59,215 nucleotides of DNA. Origin: a virus. This document shows positions 12,149 to 18,251 of the stretch, piece by piece (the first letter of the stretch is position 1; each line of letters starts with the position of its first letter). The notes below the pieces were generated by a model. It saw only the letters and a program-made list of their open reading frames with translations, was not told where the DNA came from and searched no databases. The DNA lies in the IMG/VR virus record IMGVR_UViG_3300021961_000106, positions 1-59,215 of that record; one strand, 5' to 3'. The position numbers and the translations under genes are program-made.

Positions 12149-12510
12149 GCAACCTATTATCACTTACCCGAAACGCTGAGACCAACAAGACAGGGTTCAG
12201 TTACAACCTCAACACAGGGGACGAGGCACCAAGCCACGGCTACATGGTGTCAATGGAAGGCCACGAGACAAAGGTCGACGAGGGCCAAGACCTAGTTCAA
12301 CAAACTAAAATCTACATCATGTTTAATGCCGACACACTATATGACGGCGAGGTGTATTTGGGATGTTGGTGGGACCCAGAGACACGGGCATGGTACCTTG
12401 ACATGAGCCTCCACTTCGAGACAAAAGAGGAGGCGATGGCCTATGGTCTGAGAGAAAACCAACGATCGATTTGGGACCTAGAGAATGACGAATCAATCAA
12501 CCTGTCCTAA
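12145..12510 (+). CDS. Early protein related to the C-terminal domain of 13140..13805 (121 aa)
   Basis: The start MSNLLSLTRNAETNKTGFSY and the following GDEAPSHGYMVSMEG parallel MSNLLTFHRTIMDKGEALYN and FNPTSGFFVGLGI in the second half of the DnaA-like protein. The rest, with KIYIMFNADTLYDGEVYLGC and WWDPETRAWYLDM, is beta-rich. It is the last gene of the early operon, translationally coupled to 11894..12148 by ATGA. No function can be assigned. Confidence 0.7.
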   Translation: MSNLLSLTRNAETNKTGFSYNLNTGDEAPSHGYMVSMEGHETKVDEGQDLVQQTKIYIMFNADTLYDGEVYLGCWWDPETRAWYLDMSLHFETKEEAMAYGLRENQRSIWDLENDESINLS

Positions 12511-12770
12511 TTACTAGACACTAAGTAATGTCAGAGAATTGTCACAGAAATGTCACGCTTATGTCAGGCGAATGCTGTTTCACGGTTTCACGCACAAAAC
12601 AGCATCGTTCAGCATCGGCTTTAGCACTCTGTAACTCTCTGACTTTCTTTATCTTAACTCTTAAAATGCTGAAATGCTAAAAAAATCTAGAAATCTAGAA
12701 AAAATAAAAAAGTAAAAAAGTAAAAAAATATATTTAGAAAAAGAGACATTCAAAACTACATTTCTACATC
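12511..12770. repeat. Iteron-like regulatory or origin region, copy B
   Basis: 260 non-coding bases, strongly AT-rich toward the right. It holds TGTCA motifs at 12528-12568, TGCTGTTTCACGGTTTCACG at 12573-12592, CAGCATCGTTCAGCATCG at about 12601-12618, and TTAAAATGCTGAAATGCT at 12661-12678. Then come TCTAGAAATCTAGAA and A-tracts. The 20-mer and 18-mer match copy A (7010-7260) in inverted orientation at 19/20 and 18/18. Both copies head an operon (amidase/groEL leftward, DnaA-like rightward). The adjacency to a DnaA domain IV protein favours an origin, but an operator is equally possible. Confidence 0.75.
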
Positions 12771-13007
12771 ATGACACAAGAACTAATTCAACACATCGAG
12801 TCGCATGATTCATTGGTGGCAATAGCCGACCAAGTATGCGACAGGGTTTTCTTCAAGGACCTCGACCGGTTTGATGCCGCGTTCGAGATTCGTCACAGAC
12901 TCAACCAAGCCTTCGACATGGACTCTGACCTATGGCATTCAGTTCGTGGCGTAGACTTCGTAGAGGTCATCGAACACTTTATGGATAAGAACTATGAGAA
13001 CTATTAA
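12771..13007 (+). CDS. Helical protein of unknown function (78 aa)
   Basis: MTQELIQHIESHDSLVAIAD opens an all-helical, acidic protein with FAFEIRHRL-like (DAAFEIRHRLNQAFD) and FVEVIEHFMDKNY segments. It is the first gene after repeat region B and overlaps 12994..13161. The all-helical pattern could be a small DNA-binding or dimerisation unit; not recognised. Confidence 0.7.
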   Translation: MTQELIQHIESHDSLVAIADQVCDRVFFKDLDRFDAAFEIRHRLNQAFDMDSDLWHSVRGVDFVEVIEHFMDKNYENY

Positions 13008-13161
13008 AGCAATAATCAAATGGTACCTGCACCGCAGGTGGGCACGCAAGAATCGAATCGTTGAGGTGCCACCACGACCATGCCCACAACGGGACAAACA
13101 GATTGACGGATTCGAAGAATTTACTAAAAACCTAGAAGAATGGAGATTAAAGAAGAGATAA
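12994..13161 (+). CDS. Basic N-terminus/acidic C-terminus small protein (55 aa)
   Basis: ATG 12994 to TAA 13159-13161. The N-terminal MRTIKAIIKWYLHRRWARKN is amphipathic and basic; the second half is acidic (FEEFTKNLEEWRLKKR). It overlaps both neighbours by 14-22 bp, as is usual in this packed operon. It may bind membrane or nucleic acid through its first helix. Unknown. Confidence 0.6.
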   Translation: MRTIKAIIKWYLHRRWARKNRIVEVPPRPCPQRDKQIDGFEEFTKNLEEWRLKKR

Positions 13162-13805
13162 GAAAAGCGATACGTAGAGAGACAGGCCTGAGCGCAAGTT
13201 TCATCATTCGCTCAACTAGCCGACAGCGAGAGTTCGTCATCATCAGAAGCATACTCATGCACATTCTGAGAGAAGAGGGGCACACGTTCAAGAAGATTGG
13301 CAAGATGTTCAAGCGAGACCACTCGACCATCATCCACGGATGCAACAGCTTTGACATGTGGGTGCAACTACCCAAGCAGTACAAAGAAGAGAACAGACTA
13401 ATTAAACTACTACTCGATCCCGATCGAAAGCAAAAAACAAATTCAATGAGTAACCTATTAACATTCCACCGGACAATCATGGACAAGGGCGAGGCCCTGT
13501 ACAACATGGAGACACAAGAGTTTAACCCAACAAGCGGGTTCTTCGTAGGCTTAGGCATACGACAGGCCAAGAAACTATCTGACTATTCATTCGAGGACAT
13601 ATTCGAGCCGTCATCCATCATCGTCAAGCACATGCGCCTGCTAGAGGACGACAGCGTGTTCTTGCGTGGACGCATCATCGAGGACTCAATCGAGTTAGAC
13701 ATTGTTCAGGAGTGCCCTGTGTTTAAGGACGCCGTAGACGTAGCCCTTGAGCATCGCATCCGCACCATCTATGACGCATCAACAGGACTGGAGGTGAGCA
13801 TATGA
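13140..13805 (+). CDS. DnaA domain IV-like protein with extra C-terminal domain
   Basis: 221 residues. Residues about 25-75 contain SRQREFVIIRSILMHILREE, then FKKIGKMFKRDHSTIIHG, which matches the C-terminal helix-turn-helix of DnaA, including the 'RDHST-I-HG' signature that contacts DnaA boxes. There is no AAA+ domain. From Met about 103 the protein continues as MSNLLTFHRTIMDKGEALYN..., a domain paralogous to the whole gene 12145..12510. The likely role is replication initiation or control at a nearby origin. An internal start at 13446 could also give the second domain alone. Confidence 0.8.
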   Translation: MEIKEEIRKAIRRETGLSASFIIRSTSRQREFVIIRSILMHILREEGHTFKKIGKMFKRDHSTIIHGCNSFDMWVQLPKQYKEENRLIKLLLDPDRKQKTNSMSNLLTFHRTIMDKGEALYNMETQEFNPTSGFFVGLGIRQAKKLSDYSFEDIFEPSSIIVKHMRLLEDDSVFLRGRIIEDSIELDIVQECPVFKDAVDVALEHRIRTIYDASTGLEVSI

Positions 13806-13969
13806 CGCCTCCCAGTGTGTTCGGACACCTACTGGTGTCGCTAGCCAAGAGCGCACTGCGCATTGCCGGATGCTTAATCGTCATGATTGCTGGCGCTGAG
13901 TATGTCGTTTTCATGGCCATGCTGTTTTTATTTGCCGAGGCCCTTGGAGTATTGGAGGAACTGGTATGA
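13802..13969 (+). CDS. Small membrane protein (55 aa)
   Basis: ATG 13802 to TGA 13967-13969 encodes MTPPSVFGHLLVSLAKSALR, a hydrophobic core (IAGCLIVMIAGAEYVVFMAMLF, two short helices) and a final EALGVLEELV. The pattern of a re-entrant hairpin of about 35 hydrophobic residues ending in ALGVxEEL recurs in phage small proteins I have seen without known role. It is coupled by ATGA to the next gene. Confidence 0.65.
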   Translation: MTPPSVFGHLLVSLAKSALRIAGCLIVMIAGAEYVVFMAMLFLFAEALGVLEELV

Positions 13970-14463
13970 TTACTGGTGAGCAACTATGGCGAAGCGTGTC
14001 GCTGAGTGAGCCTGTGTTTCAGCATGCTGGCCACCACTTCGTCATCAACTATGGGCTCAAGGTATTGCGCAACGACAGGACAGGTGAGATTCACATGCGC
14101 AACACTAGAGTCGGAGGTGACTTCTATGGTCCTGTGGCTGACTATCAGTACCTGTGGGTCTTTACGTATGGCTTTGAGATTGGAGCAAGGCTCATCGCCA
14201 TTGATACCATCGTCAATACCATCAGCAGCATAAACAGCCTTATTCAAAATTCAAGAGGTAACTCACTTGACAAACTAAGGAGCTACCGATCAAACTTAAT
14301 TAAACAAATAATAAAAGAACATGAAAAAATTAATGATTTACAACGAAGAGAACTTAACGATGACGCCGGCCAGAAACTGCAGGCGCTTATTGCTAACATC
14401 ATTACTGGCGAACGTGGGGCTTTTGGCTTGCTTATTGATGAGCCCAGACTCTCAGAGAGTTAA
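13966..14463 (+). CDS. Protein of unknown function (165 aa)
   Basis: Starts MITGEQLWRSVSLSEPVFQH. The first 85 residues are beta-rich (HHFVINYGLKVLRNDRTGEI, YQYLWVFTYGFEIGARLIAI); the rest is a long helix (NSLDKLRSYRSNLIKQIIKE) and a charged end. Its last about 140 bases overlap the glucosaminidase gene in another frame. There are no recognisable catalytic motifs. Confidence 0.65.
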   Translation: MITGEQLWRSVSLSEPVFQHAGHHFVINYGLKVLRNDRTGEIHMRNTRVGGDFYGPVADYQYLWVFTYGFEIGARLIAIDTIVNTISSINSLIQNSRGNSLDKLRSYRSNLIKQIIKEHEKINDLQRRELNDDAGQKLQALIANIITGERGAFGLLIDEPRLSES

Positions 14464-14830
14464 AAAAGAAATCGTCCATATCTTTCACCGAGACACGTTC
14501 AAGGTCGACCCCATGCCATTGACTGACTCAGCCATCACTGCTGAATTGGTAGGACTTGGATGCGTCCTTCCAAACGTGGCGTTGGCTCAATTCAAGTTAG
14601 AGACAGGTCACTTCCGCTCTGCCATATGCCGAGAGAACTTCAACTTGGCTGGCATCAAGACCAGCCGATCCAAGTATGTCATTGGGAAGAACCGAGACCA
14701 CTGCGTGTACCGATCCTATCGTGACTGCCTGAAGGACTACGTCAGAATCCAGAACCGATACCTGAAGAACATTGACGGCAAGTATGCTGCGCCTGGTAAG
14801 TATGTCGAACGCATAACGCAAGTCAAATGA
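14321..14830 (+). CDS. Membrane-anchored glucosaminidase-like lytic protein
   Basis: 169 residues. One membrane segment lies near residues 23-41 (RLLLTSLLANVGLLACLLM). The periplasmic domain has ALAQFKLETGHFRSAICREN, then FNLAGIKTS and YRSYRDCLKDYVRIQNRYL, which is the glucosaminidase/Bax-like pattern (catalytic Glu in the LETGHF motif, 'N-LxGIK', 'F/Y-x-x-Y-x-x-x-x-x-x-DY'). It may cut peptidoglycan glycan strands, possibly to aid entry or modify the wall early. An alternative start at 14360 reduces the overlap with 13966..14463. Confidence 0.78.
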   Translation: MKKLMIYNEENLTMTPARNCRRLLLTSLLANVGLLACLLMSPDSQRVKKEIVHIFHRDTFKVDPMPLTDSAITAELVGLGCVLPNVALAQFKLETGHFRSAICRENFNLAGIKTSRSKYVIGKNRDHCVYRSYRDCLKDYVRIQNRYLKNIDGKYAAPGKYVERITQVK

Positions 14831-15225
14831 ACCACAAACACTACATGCAAATCGCAAACATTGTGGCCAGTGCGTCGTACTGTAACAGGGCACAAGTTGG
14901 TTCAATCATTGTGAAGGATGGCAACATCATTGCCATTGGATACAATGGCACACCTTCAGGTTGGCCGAACATCTGCGAAGATGATAGTGGAAAGACAGAG
15001 GAGTGGGTGCTACACGCGGAGTCAAACGCCATTGCCAAATGCGCAAGGGCTGGCTACTCAAGCGATGGTGCTTCAATTTACGCGACGCATTCACCTTGCG
15101 TAGAGTGCGCCAAGTTGATTGTTCAAGCTGGTATTGCAAAAGTTTATTACGGACAAATTTACCGTTGCACAAAAGGTCTCGGTATATTAATATTGCATGG
15201 CATTGATTGCGAACAAGTTATATGA
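14827..15225 (+). CDS. Deoxycytidylate (dCMP) deaminase
   Basis: 132 residues with the zinc-dependent cytidine deaminase fold: VGSIIVKDGNIIAIGYNGTP, HAESNAIAKCA (His ligand and proton-shuttle Glu, residues about 63-65), and SPCVECAKLI (PCxxC ligands, residues about 89-94), followed by GIAKVYYG. The NGTPSGW loop is typical of dCMP deaminases, which convert dCMP to dUMP for dTTP synthesis. It works with the ribonucleotide reductase at 23814..25670 to supply DNA precursors. Confidence 0.9.
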   Translation: MNHKHYMQIANIVASASYCNRAQVGSIIVKDGNIIAIGYNGTPSGWPNICEDDSGKTEEWVLHAESNAIAKCARAGYSSDGASIYATHSPCVECAKLIVQAGIAKVYYGQIYRCTKGLGILILHGIDCEQVI

Positions 15226-15377
15226 ACATCAGAATTGTAGAAGCCAAAGTAAACGGCATCCCTTTGTGGAGGGTCTATGTCAACCAAAATGTTGAGGCCA
15301 CATTCCCAACATATGAGGCAGCCCTAAAGTACGCCAAGGACCGGTCAAGATTTGGAGATGATAATTCCGTCACTTAA
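15222..15377 (+). CDS. Small protein paralogous to 17306..17458 (51 aa)
   Basis: ATG 15222 overlaps the deaminase stop as ATGA. The product starts MNIRIVEAKVNGIPLWRVYV and continues NQNVEATFPTYEAALKYAKD. It aligns without gaps to the protein at 17306..17458, which has IRIVEAIVNGLLLWRVYVNM and EATFPSYEEALKYAVD. The pair brackets the AT-rich accessory block, so they look like the two ends of an insertion or duplication. Strand-strand-helix fold; function unknown. Confidence 0.72.
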   Translation: MNIRIVEAKVNGIPLWRVYVNQNVEATFPTYEAALKYAKDRSRFGDDNSVT

Positions 15378-15530
15378 CTGACGCTATTTAGCTAAACTCC
15401 GTCAGTCTGGGCTATATATCGGTCATTTATAGCCCAGATTTGACCGATAAAGTCTCATTAAAGGCATAAAAACATGGTCAAATATGACCTATAAAACAAC
15501 ATTATGGCCCAAGGCTGACCTATATGCAAA
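15377..15530 (+). promoter_or_regulatory. Hairpins and TGACC repeats upstream of the accessory block
   Basis: ACTGACG (15377-15383) pairs with CGTCAGT (15400-15406). An 11-bp perfect stem TCTGGGCTATA/TATAGCCCAGA (15406-15438) follows directly. The motif TGACC[GT]ATA or its complement occurs four times: 15417-15425 (reversed), 15441-15449, 15484-15492 (as half of GGTCA-AATA-TGACC) and 15516-15524. The hairpins may end transcription of the deaminase unit; the repeats look like an operator or iteron array. Confidence 0.6.
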
Positions 15531-15656
15531 TAAGTATAATTAAACCTATAAGTTTAAAATAAGCGTTAAAACATATACCCGAACGTGAACAAATGGGCGC
15601 AAATGATTAAAAATAGGCGCAGATTAACCCGAACGGGAACAACACCAAAGCGAGAA

Positions 15657-15869
15657 ATGAAAACACCAATGCAAGAACTATTGGAGTGGGTTAGAACAAC
15701 CCTACCAATGGATTTAGATACATCAAGAATGATTGAGGCAAAGATTGAGTCAATGCTTGAGAAAGAGAAGGAGGTGATTATGAATGCTTATATATTTGGC
15801 ATTCAAGATGAATATGTAATTGGCTCACAAAGATATTATAACGAAACCTTTAACACCAAAGAGAAATGA
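15657..15869 (+). CDS. Phage protein of the MKTPMQELLEW family (70 aa)
   Basis: I choose ATG 15657 because it is preceded by the cassette ACACCAAAG-GAGAA that repeats before other genes here, and because the family normally begins MKTPMQELLEWVRTTLP. An in-frame ATG at 15585 would add 24 residues. The protein is helical (IEAKIESMLEKEKEVIMNAY) with a short C-terminal part ending YYNETFNTKEK. It is very common in Bacteroidota and cyanophage-like contigs, function unknown. AT-rich compared with the preceding genes. Confidence 0.72.
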   Translation: MKTPMQELLEWVRTTLPMDLDTSRMIEAKIESMLEKEKEVIMNAYIFGIQDEYVIGSQRYYNETFNTKEK

Positions 15870-16075
15870 CACAACAAGAAAGAACATCATCAATAAGATT
15901 GGATGAGGTGAAGATAACCCTACCAATCGTGTGGAGTTCAAGGAAATCAAAGATATATTCTTTGATACTAAGGGACTCAGCGGGAGTATACCATTATTTT
16001 AATCCCGATGGTACTTATGATGGGTATTCGTCAGATCCACATATAGATGGAATGACGGGACAAAGTTTGAATTAA
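15866..16075 (+). CDS. Accessory protein of unknown function (69 aa)
   Basis: Overlaps the previous stop as ATGA. It begins MTQQERTSSIRLDEVKITLP. A beta-rich small protein with KIYSLILRDSAGVYHYFNPD and a Gly/Asp-rich end. Low GC and the ACACCAAAGAGAAATGA start cassette mark it as part of the accessory block. No family recognised. Confidence 0.65.
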   Translation: MTQQERTSSIRLDEVKITLPIVWSSRKSKIYSLILRDSAGVYHYFNPDGTYDGYSSDPHIDGMTGQSLN

Positions 16076-16079
16076 CACC

Positions 16080-16139
16080 AAAGAGAAATGAAAACACCAA
16101 TAACAAAACATACGGAGGTAACAAATGAAGATAGAACTA
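16080..16139 (+). repeat. Repeated translation-start cassettes
   Basis: Three near-identical copies of TTAACACCAAAGAGAAATGA occur at about 15849, 16073 and 16500, and two copies of ACATACGGAGGTAACAAATGA at about 16108 and 16748. At 16080-16139 the two types stand next to each other without a real gene between them. The second type has a strong Shine-Dalgarno (GGAGGT), unusual for this phage. They look like recombination points used to shuffle small genes. Confidence 0.65.
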
Positions 16140-16469
16140 AAATGCCCATTTGAAATGGACACATCCACATCAAGTGCCACTAAATGTAAACTTTGTGGTC
16201 TAGAAAAATGGAAACATCAAAAAGAGATGAAAGAAGAACAGAAATTGGATAAACCACTAAAACCGCAACCGAATATACCTGCAGTTGTAAGTAATCCTAT
16301 TGAATTAGTGTCAGTTTTAGCTGAGATAGAACACATAAACAATTTAGGTAAATCAACATGGTATGAAGTTGTTTACTTTGATGGAAACTGGAGATGTTAC
16401 GCTGGTAGTAAAACATTCAAAGATGGTGAAAGAGTTATTAAGTGGAAATATGCTAAGGATTGTTTATAA
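16125..16469 (+). CDS. Putative zinc-ribbon accessory protein (114 aa)
   Basis: Starts MKIELKCPFEMDTSTSSATK behind a GGAGGT ribosome site. Cys at CPFE and the pair CKLCG (residues about 7 to 25) plus a nearby His (KHQKEM) could form a small zinc site. A charged linker follows, and then a compact domain with WYEVVYFDGNWRCYAGSKTF. Function unknown; possibly nucleic-acid binding. Confidence 0.65.
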   Translation: MKIELKCPFEMDTSTSSATKCKLCGLEKWKHQKEMKEEQKLDKPLKPQPNIPAVVSNPIELVSVLAEIEHINNLGKSTWYEVVYFDGNWRCYAGSKTFKDGERVIKWKYAKDCL

Positions 16470-16516
16470 CAAAGATAGAGATAAGATTAAATGTAAACCT
16501 TTAACACCAAAGAGAA

Positions 16517-16768
16517 ATGAAAACACTAATAACAAAACAGATTGCAGACAGATTAGAAGAGCTAGCTGTACAATGGAAAGACCACACATCACAAGCAGAA
16601 GCCTTAATGATGGCAGCTAAAGAAGTAATGACCTTTCAAGAGGAAGAGAAAGAGCAGATGAGATTAATTTATGAAGGATTATTGCAAAACATAGGAACAT
16701 CTATAAAGCAATCGGATTTGCCAACATTTGAAGAATATCATGAACAAACATACGGAGGTAACAAATGA
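16517..16768 (+). CDS. Helical accessory protein (83 aa)
   Basis: MKTLITKQIADRLEELAVQW begins an all-helical protein (AEALMMAAKEVMTFQEEEKE). Its C-terminal codons spell HEQTYGGNK because the coding sequence ends inside the ACATACGGAGGTAACAAATGA cassette that starts the next gene. This shows how the cassette was built into the preceding frame. Family common in environmental phages as 'hypothetical'. Confidence 0.68.
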   Translation: MKTLITKQIADRLEELAVQWKDHTSQAEALMMAAKEVMTFQEEEKEQMRLIYEGLLQNIGTSIKQSDLPTFEEYHEQTYGGNK

Positions 16769-17004
16769 ACGAAGTAACAATCTTTATTAATCGACTCAAG
16801 AAAATAGGTATTGAGTTAGAACTCGCTGGCAATTATCCTTGGATTTATCTTGAGAAGGTGAATGGTAATAGAGTACAGCCTGAAGATTGGATTAATGCTA
16901 ATCACGGCTATACTATAGCTTGGAGCCCAGTACGTAATGATCAAGATTACCGTCTTGACCACGATTGGAAGGAAATGTTTCGCATAATTAGAAAATATAA
17001 ATAG
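16765..17004 (+). CDS. Conserved small phage protein (79 aa)
   Basis: The pattern 'ELAGNYPWIYLEKVNGNRVQ' then 'ANHGYTIAW' and a final 'FRIIRKYK' is a small protein I have seen repeatedly in Bacteroidota phages. It is alpha/beta with an N-terminal helix. It starts behind a GGAGGT Shine-Dalgarno and is coupled to the previous gene by ATGA. The biochemical role is unknown. Confidence 0.72.
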   Translation: MNEVTIFINRLKKIGIELELAGNYPWIYLEKVNGNRVQPEDWINANHGYTIAWSPVRNDQDYRLDHDWKEMFRIIRKYK

Positions 17005-17022
17005 TGCAAAATAAAGCACTTT

Positions 17023-17043
17023 AATTCGGAAAAGTTCCGAATT
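17023..17043 (+). terminator. Perfect 9-bp hairpin ending the accessory block
   Basis: AATTCGGAA (17023-17031), loop AAG, TTCCGAATT (17035-17043). A weaker AGTGC/GCACT hairpin precedes it. There is no T run, so it may be a transcript-end stabiliser or a protein-binding palindrome instead of a classical terminator. Confidence 0.45.
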
Positions 17044-17094
17044 ACGACAGAATTTATACCAATAGTGTAATTTAAGGCTCAATTTCAAACCAAA

Positions 17095-17313
17095 ATGAGC
17101 CACAAATGTCCAATAAATGAACTAAAAAACATGACATACAAAGTAACATATCTACCAGAAAACAAATCTAAAGGAGGTTTCAGAACTCTTAAGGACGCAT
17201 GGGACTACATCGCAGAGAGCTTCTGTGATGAGTGCTACAAAGAATACATAGATCACGGAACACACGGGTCATGCTCAGACCCATGGGACATTGAACAAGT
17301 AGAAGATGAATAA
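17095..17313 (+). CDS. Cys-rich small protein (72 aa)
   Basis: Start at ATG 17095 (MSHKCPINELKNMTYKVTYL); ATG 17131 is an alternative giving 60 residues. YLPENKSKGGFRTLKDAWDY is followed by FCDECYKEYI and HGSCSD, so Cys pairs and His could bind zinc. It overlaps the start of 17306..17458 by 8 bp. Unknown function. Confidence 0.65.
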   Translation: MSHKCPINELKNMTYKVTYLPENKSKGGFRTLKDAWDYIAESFCDECYKEYIDHGTHGSCSDPWDIEQVEDE

Positions 17314-17458
17314 AAACATCCGCATCGTTGAGGCCATCGTCAATGGCCTGCTGCTTTGGAGAGTGTATGTGAACATGCACTTGGAAGCAACATTCCCGTC
17401 ATACGAAGAGGCCCTCAAGTATGCGGTTGATAGAGAAGGAAGGGCCGTAGAGTTATGA
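17306..17458 (+). CDS. Small protein paralogous to 15222..15377 (50 aa)
   Basis: ATG 17306 to TGA 17456-17458. It shares IRIVEA-VNG-LWRVYVN and EATFP-YE-ALKYA with the 51-residue protein at 15222..15377 at roughly 60 percent identity. It is the right-hand boundary of the accessory block. Coupled to 17455..17622 by ATGA. Confidence 0.72.
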   Translation: MNKNIRIVEAIVNGLLLWRVYVNMHLEATFPSYEEALKYAVDREGRAVEL

Positions 17459-17622
17459 TCCGCAATATAATTAGCATGATTTCCATGCGCCCTATTGAAT
17501 TCGCGTATTTTGACGAATACGACAACAAGGACGTTTGGATTCATATTGACAAGTACGGATCTGAGTTTATTGCAAATTTGGGATACATTCCCTTTTTAAG
17601 TATTAGAATAAAAATAAAATGA
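17455..17622 (+). CDS. Small protein of unknown function (55 aa)
   Basis: ATG 17455 overlaps the previous stop. MIRNIISMISMRPIEFAYFD is followed by an aromatic/acidic strand (VWIHIDKYGSEFIANLGYIP). Overlap with both neighbours (ATGA at each end) supports expression. No family recognised. Confidence 0.6.
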   Translation: MIRNIISMISMRPIEFAYFDEYDNKDVWIHIDKYGSEFIANLGYIPFLSIRIKIK

Positions 17623-17798
17623 AAACTTTAGTAATTTTGGCTGTGTACGCTATGAGTATTGGTGGGTTCCAGTATGCATTTAAGGAACCATCTACGGGGC
17701 GCACTGGCCGCATGAGACTACCAGAAGAGATGAAGGTTGGAGATACTGTGGTCATTGACTCCTTGTATAGGATCATAGACTACAGACCCATCCGATGA
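17619..17798 (+). CDS. Exported or membrane-anchored small protein (59 aa)
   Basis: ATG 17619 overlaps the previous stop. The first about 18 residues (MKTLVILAVYAMSIGGFQYA) form a signal or anchor segment. The remainder is a short hydrophilic domain with MKVGDTVVIDSLYRIIDYRP. It is coupled by ATGA to 17795..18034. Unknown function. Confidence 0.6.
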   Translation: MKTLVILAVYAMSIGGFQYAFKEPSTGRTGRMRLPEEMKVGDTVVIDSLYRIIDYRPIR

Positions 17799-18034
17799 TT
17801 GACAATTTGTTAACAACTTCATTTGCACAGGACCTAAAGCCCGGTGTATTTTTGTACCTCCACCAAGAAAAAAGATTTGTCTACATCCACTACATTGAAA
17901 GATACGAAGACTCTGTGCTGGCGGCATTCGCTCACACAGAAGTCGGTGAAGGAAATGTACAGGTGGACATCTTTGACATCGACAAGGATGCCTTGGTGGA
18001 GTACTTCGAACCATGCCAAATACAACTCAACTAA
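17795..18034 (+). CDS. Small beta protein of unknown function (79 aa)
   Basis: MIDNLLTTSFAQDLKPGVFL leads into a beta-rich protein (LHQEKRFVYIHYIERYEDSV, VQVDIFDIDKDALVEYFEPC). Such folds resemble SH3-like barrels. It precedes the DUF3310 gene and follows four ATGA-coupled genes. No assignment. Confidence 0.68.
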   Translation: MIDNLLTTSFAQDLKPGVFLYLHQEKRFVYIHYIERYEDSVLAAFAHTEVGEGNVQVDIFDIDKDALVEYFEPCQIQLN

Positions 18035-18035
18035 A

Positions 18036-18251
18036 ATGGAAGACAACGTAAATCACCCTAAACACTATACCCAAGGAGGTATTGAATGTATCGACGCCAT
18101 CGAATCATCCATGACTCAGCAAGAGTTCCGTGGATACTTGAAGGGGAACATACAGAAATACATCTGGCGGTATGAGTTAAAGAAAAATCCTGCTGAGGAC
18201 TTGAAAAAGGCTCAGTTTTACCTAAACAAACTAATTAATACATTTGAATGA
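18036..18251 (+). CDS. DUF3310 protein
   Basis: The start is ATG 18036 (MEDNVNHPKHYTQGGIECID). The 71-residue product carries the diagnostic NHPxHYxxGGIECIDAI opening, and GYLKGNIQKYIWRYELKKNP with a final AxFYLNKLI helix. DUF3310 proteins are common in phage replication regions and are thought to be nucleotide- or kinase-associated, but no activity is firmly established. The stop overlaps 18248..18889. Confidence 0.88.
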   Translation: MEDNVNHPKHYTQGGIECIDAIESSMTQQEFRGYLKGNIQKYIWRYELKKNPAEDLKKAQFYLNKLINTFE

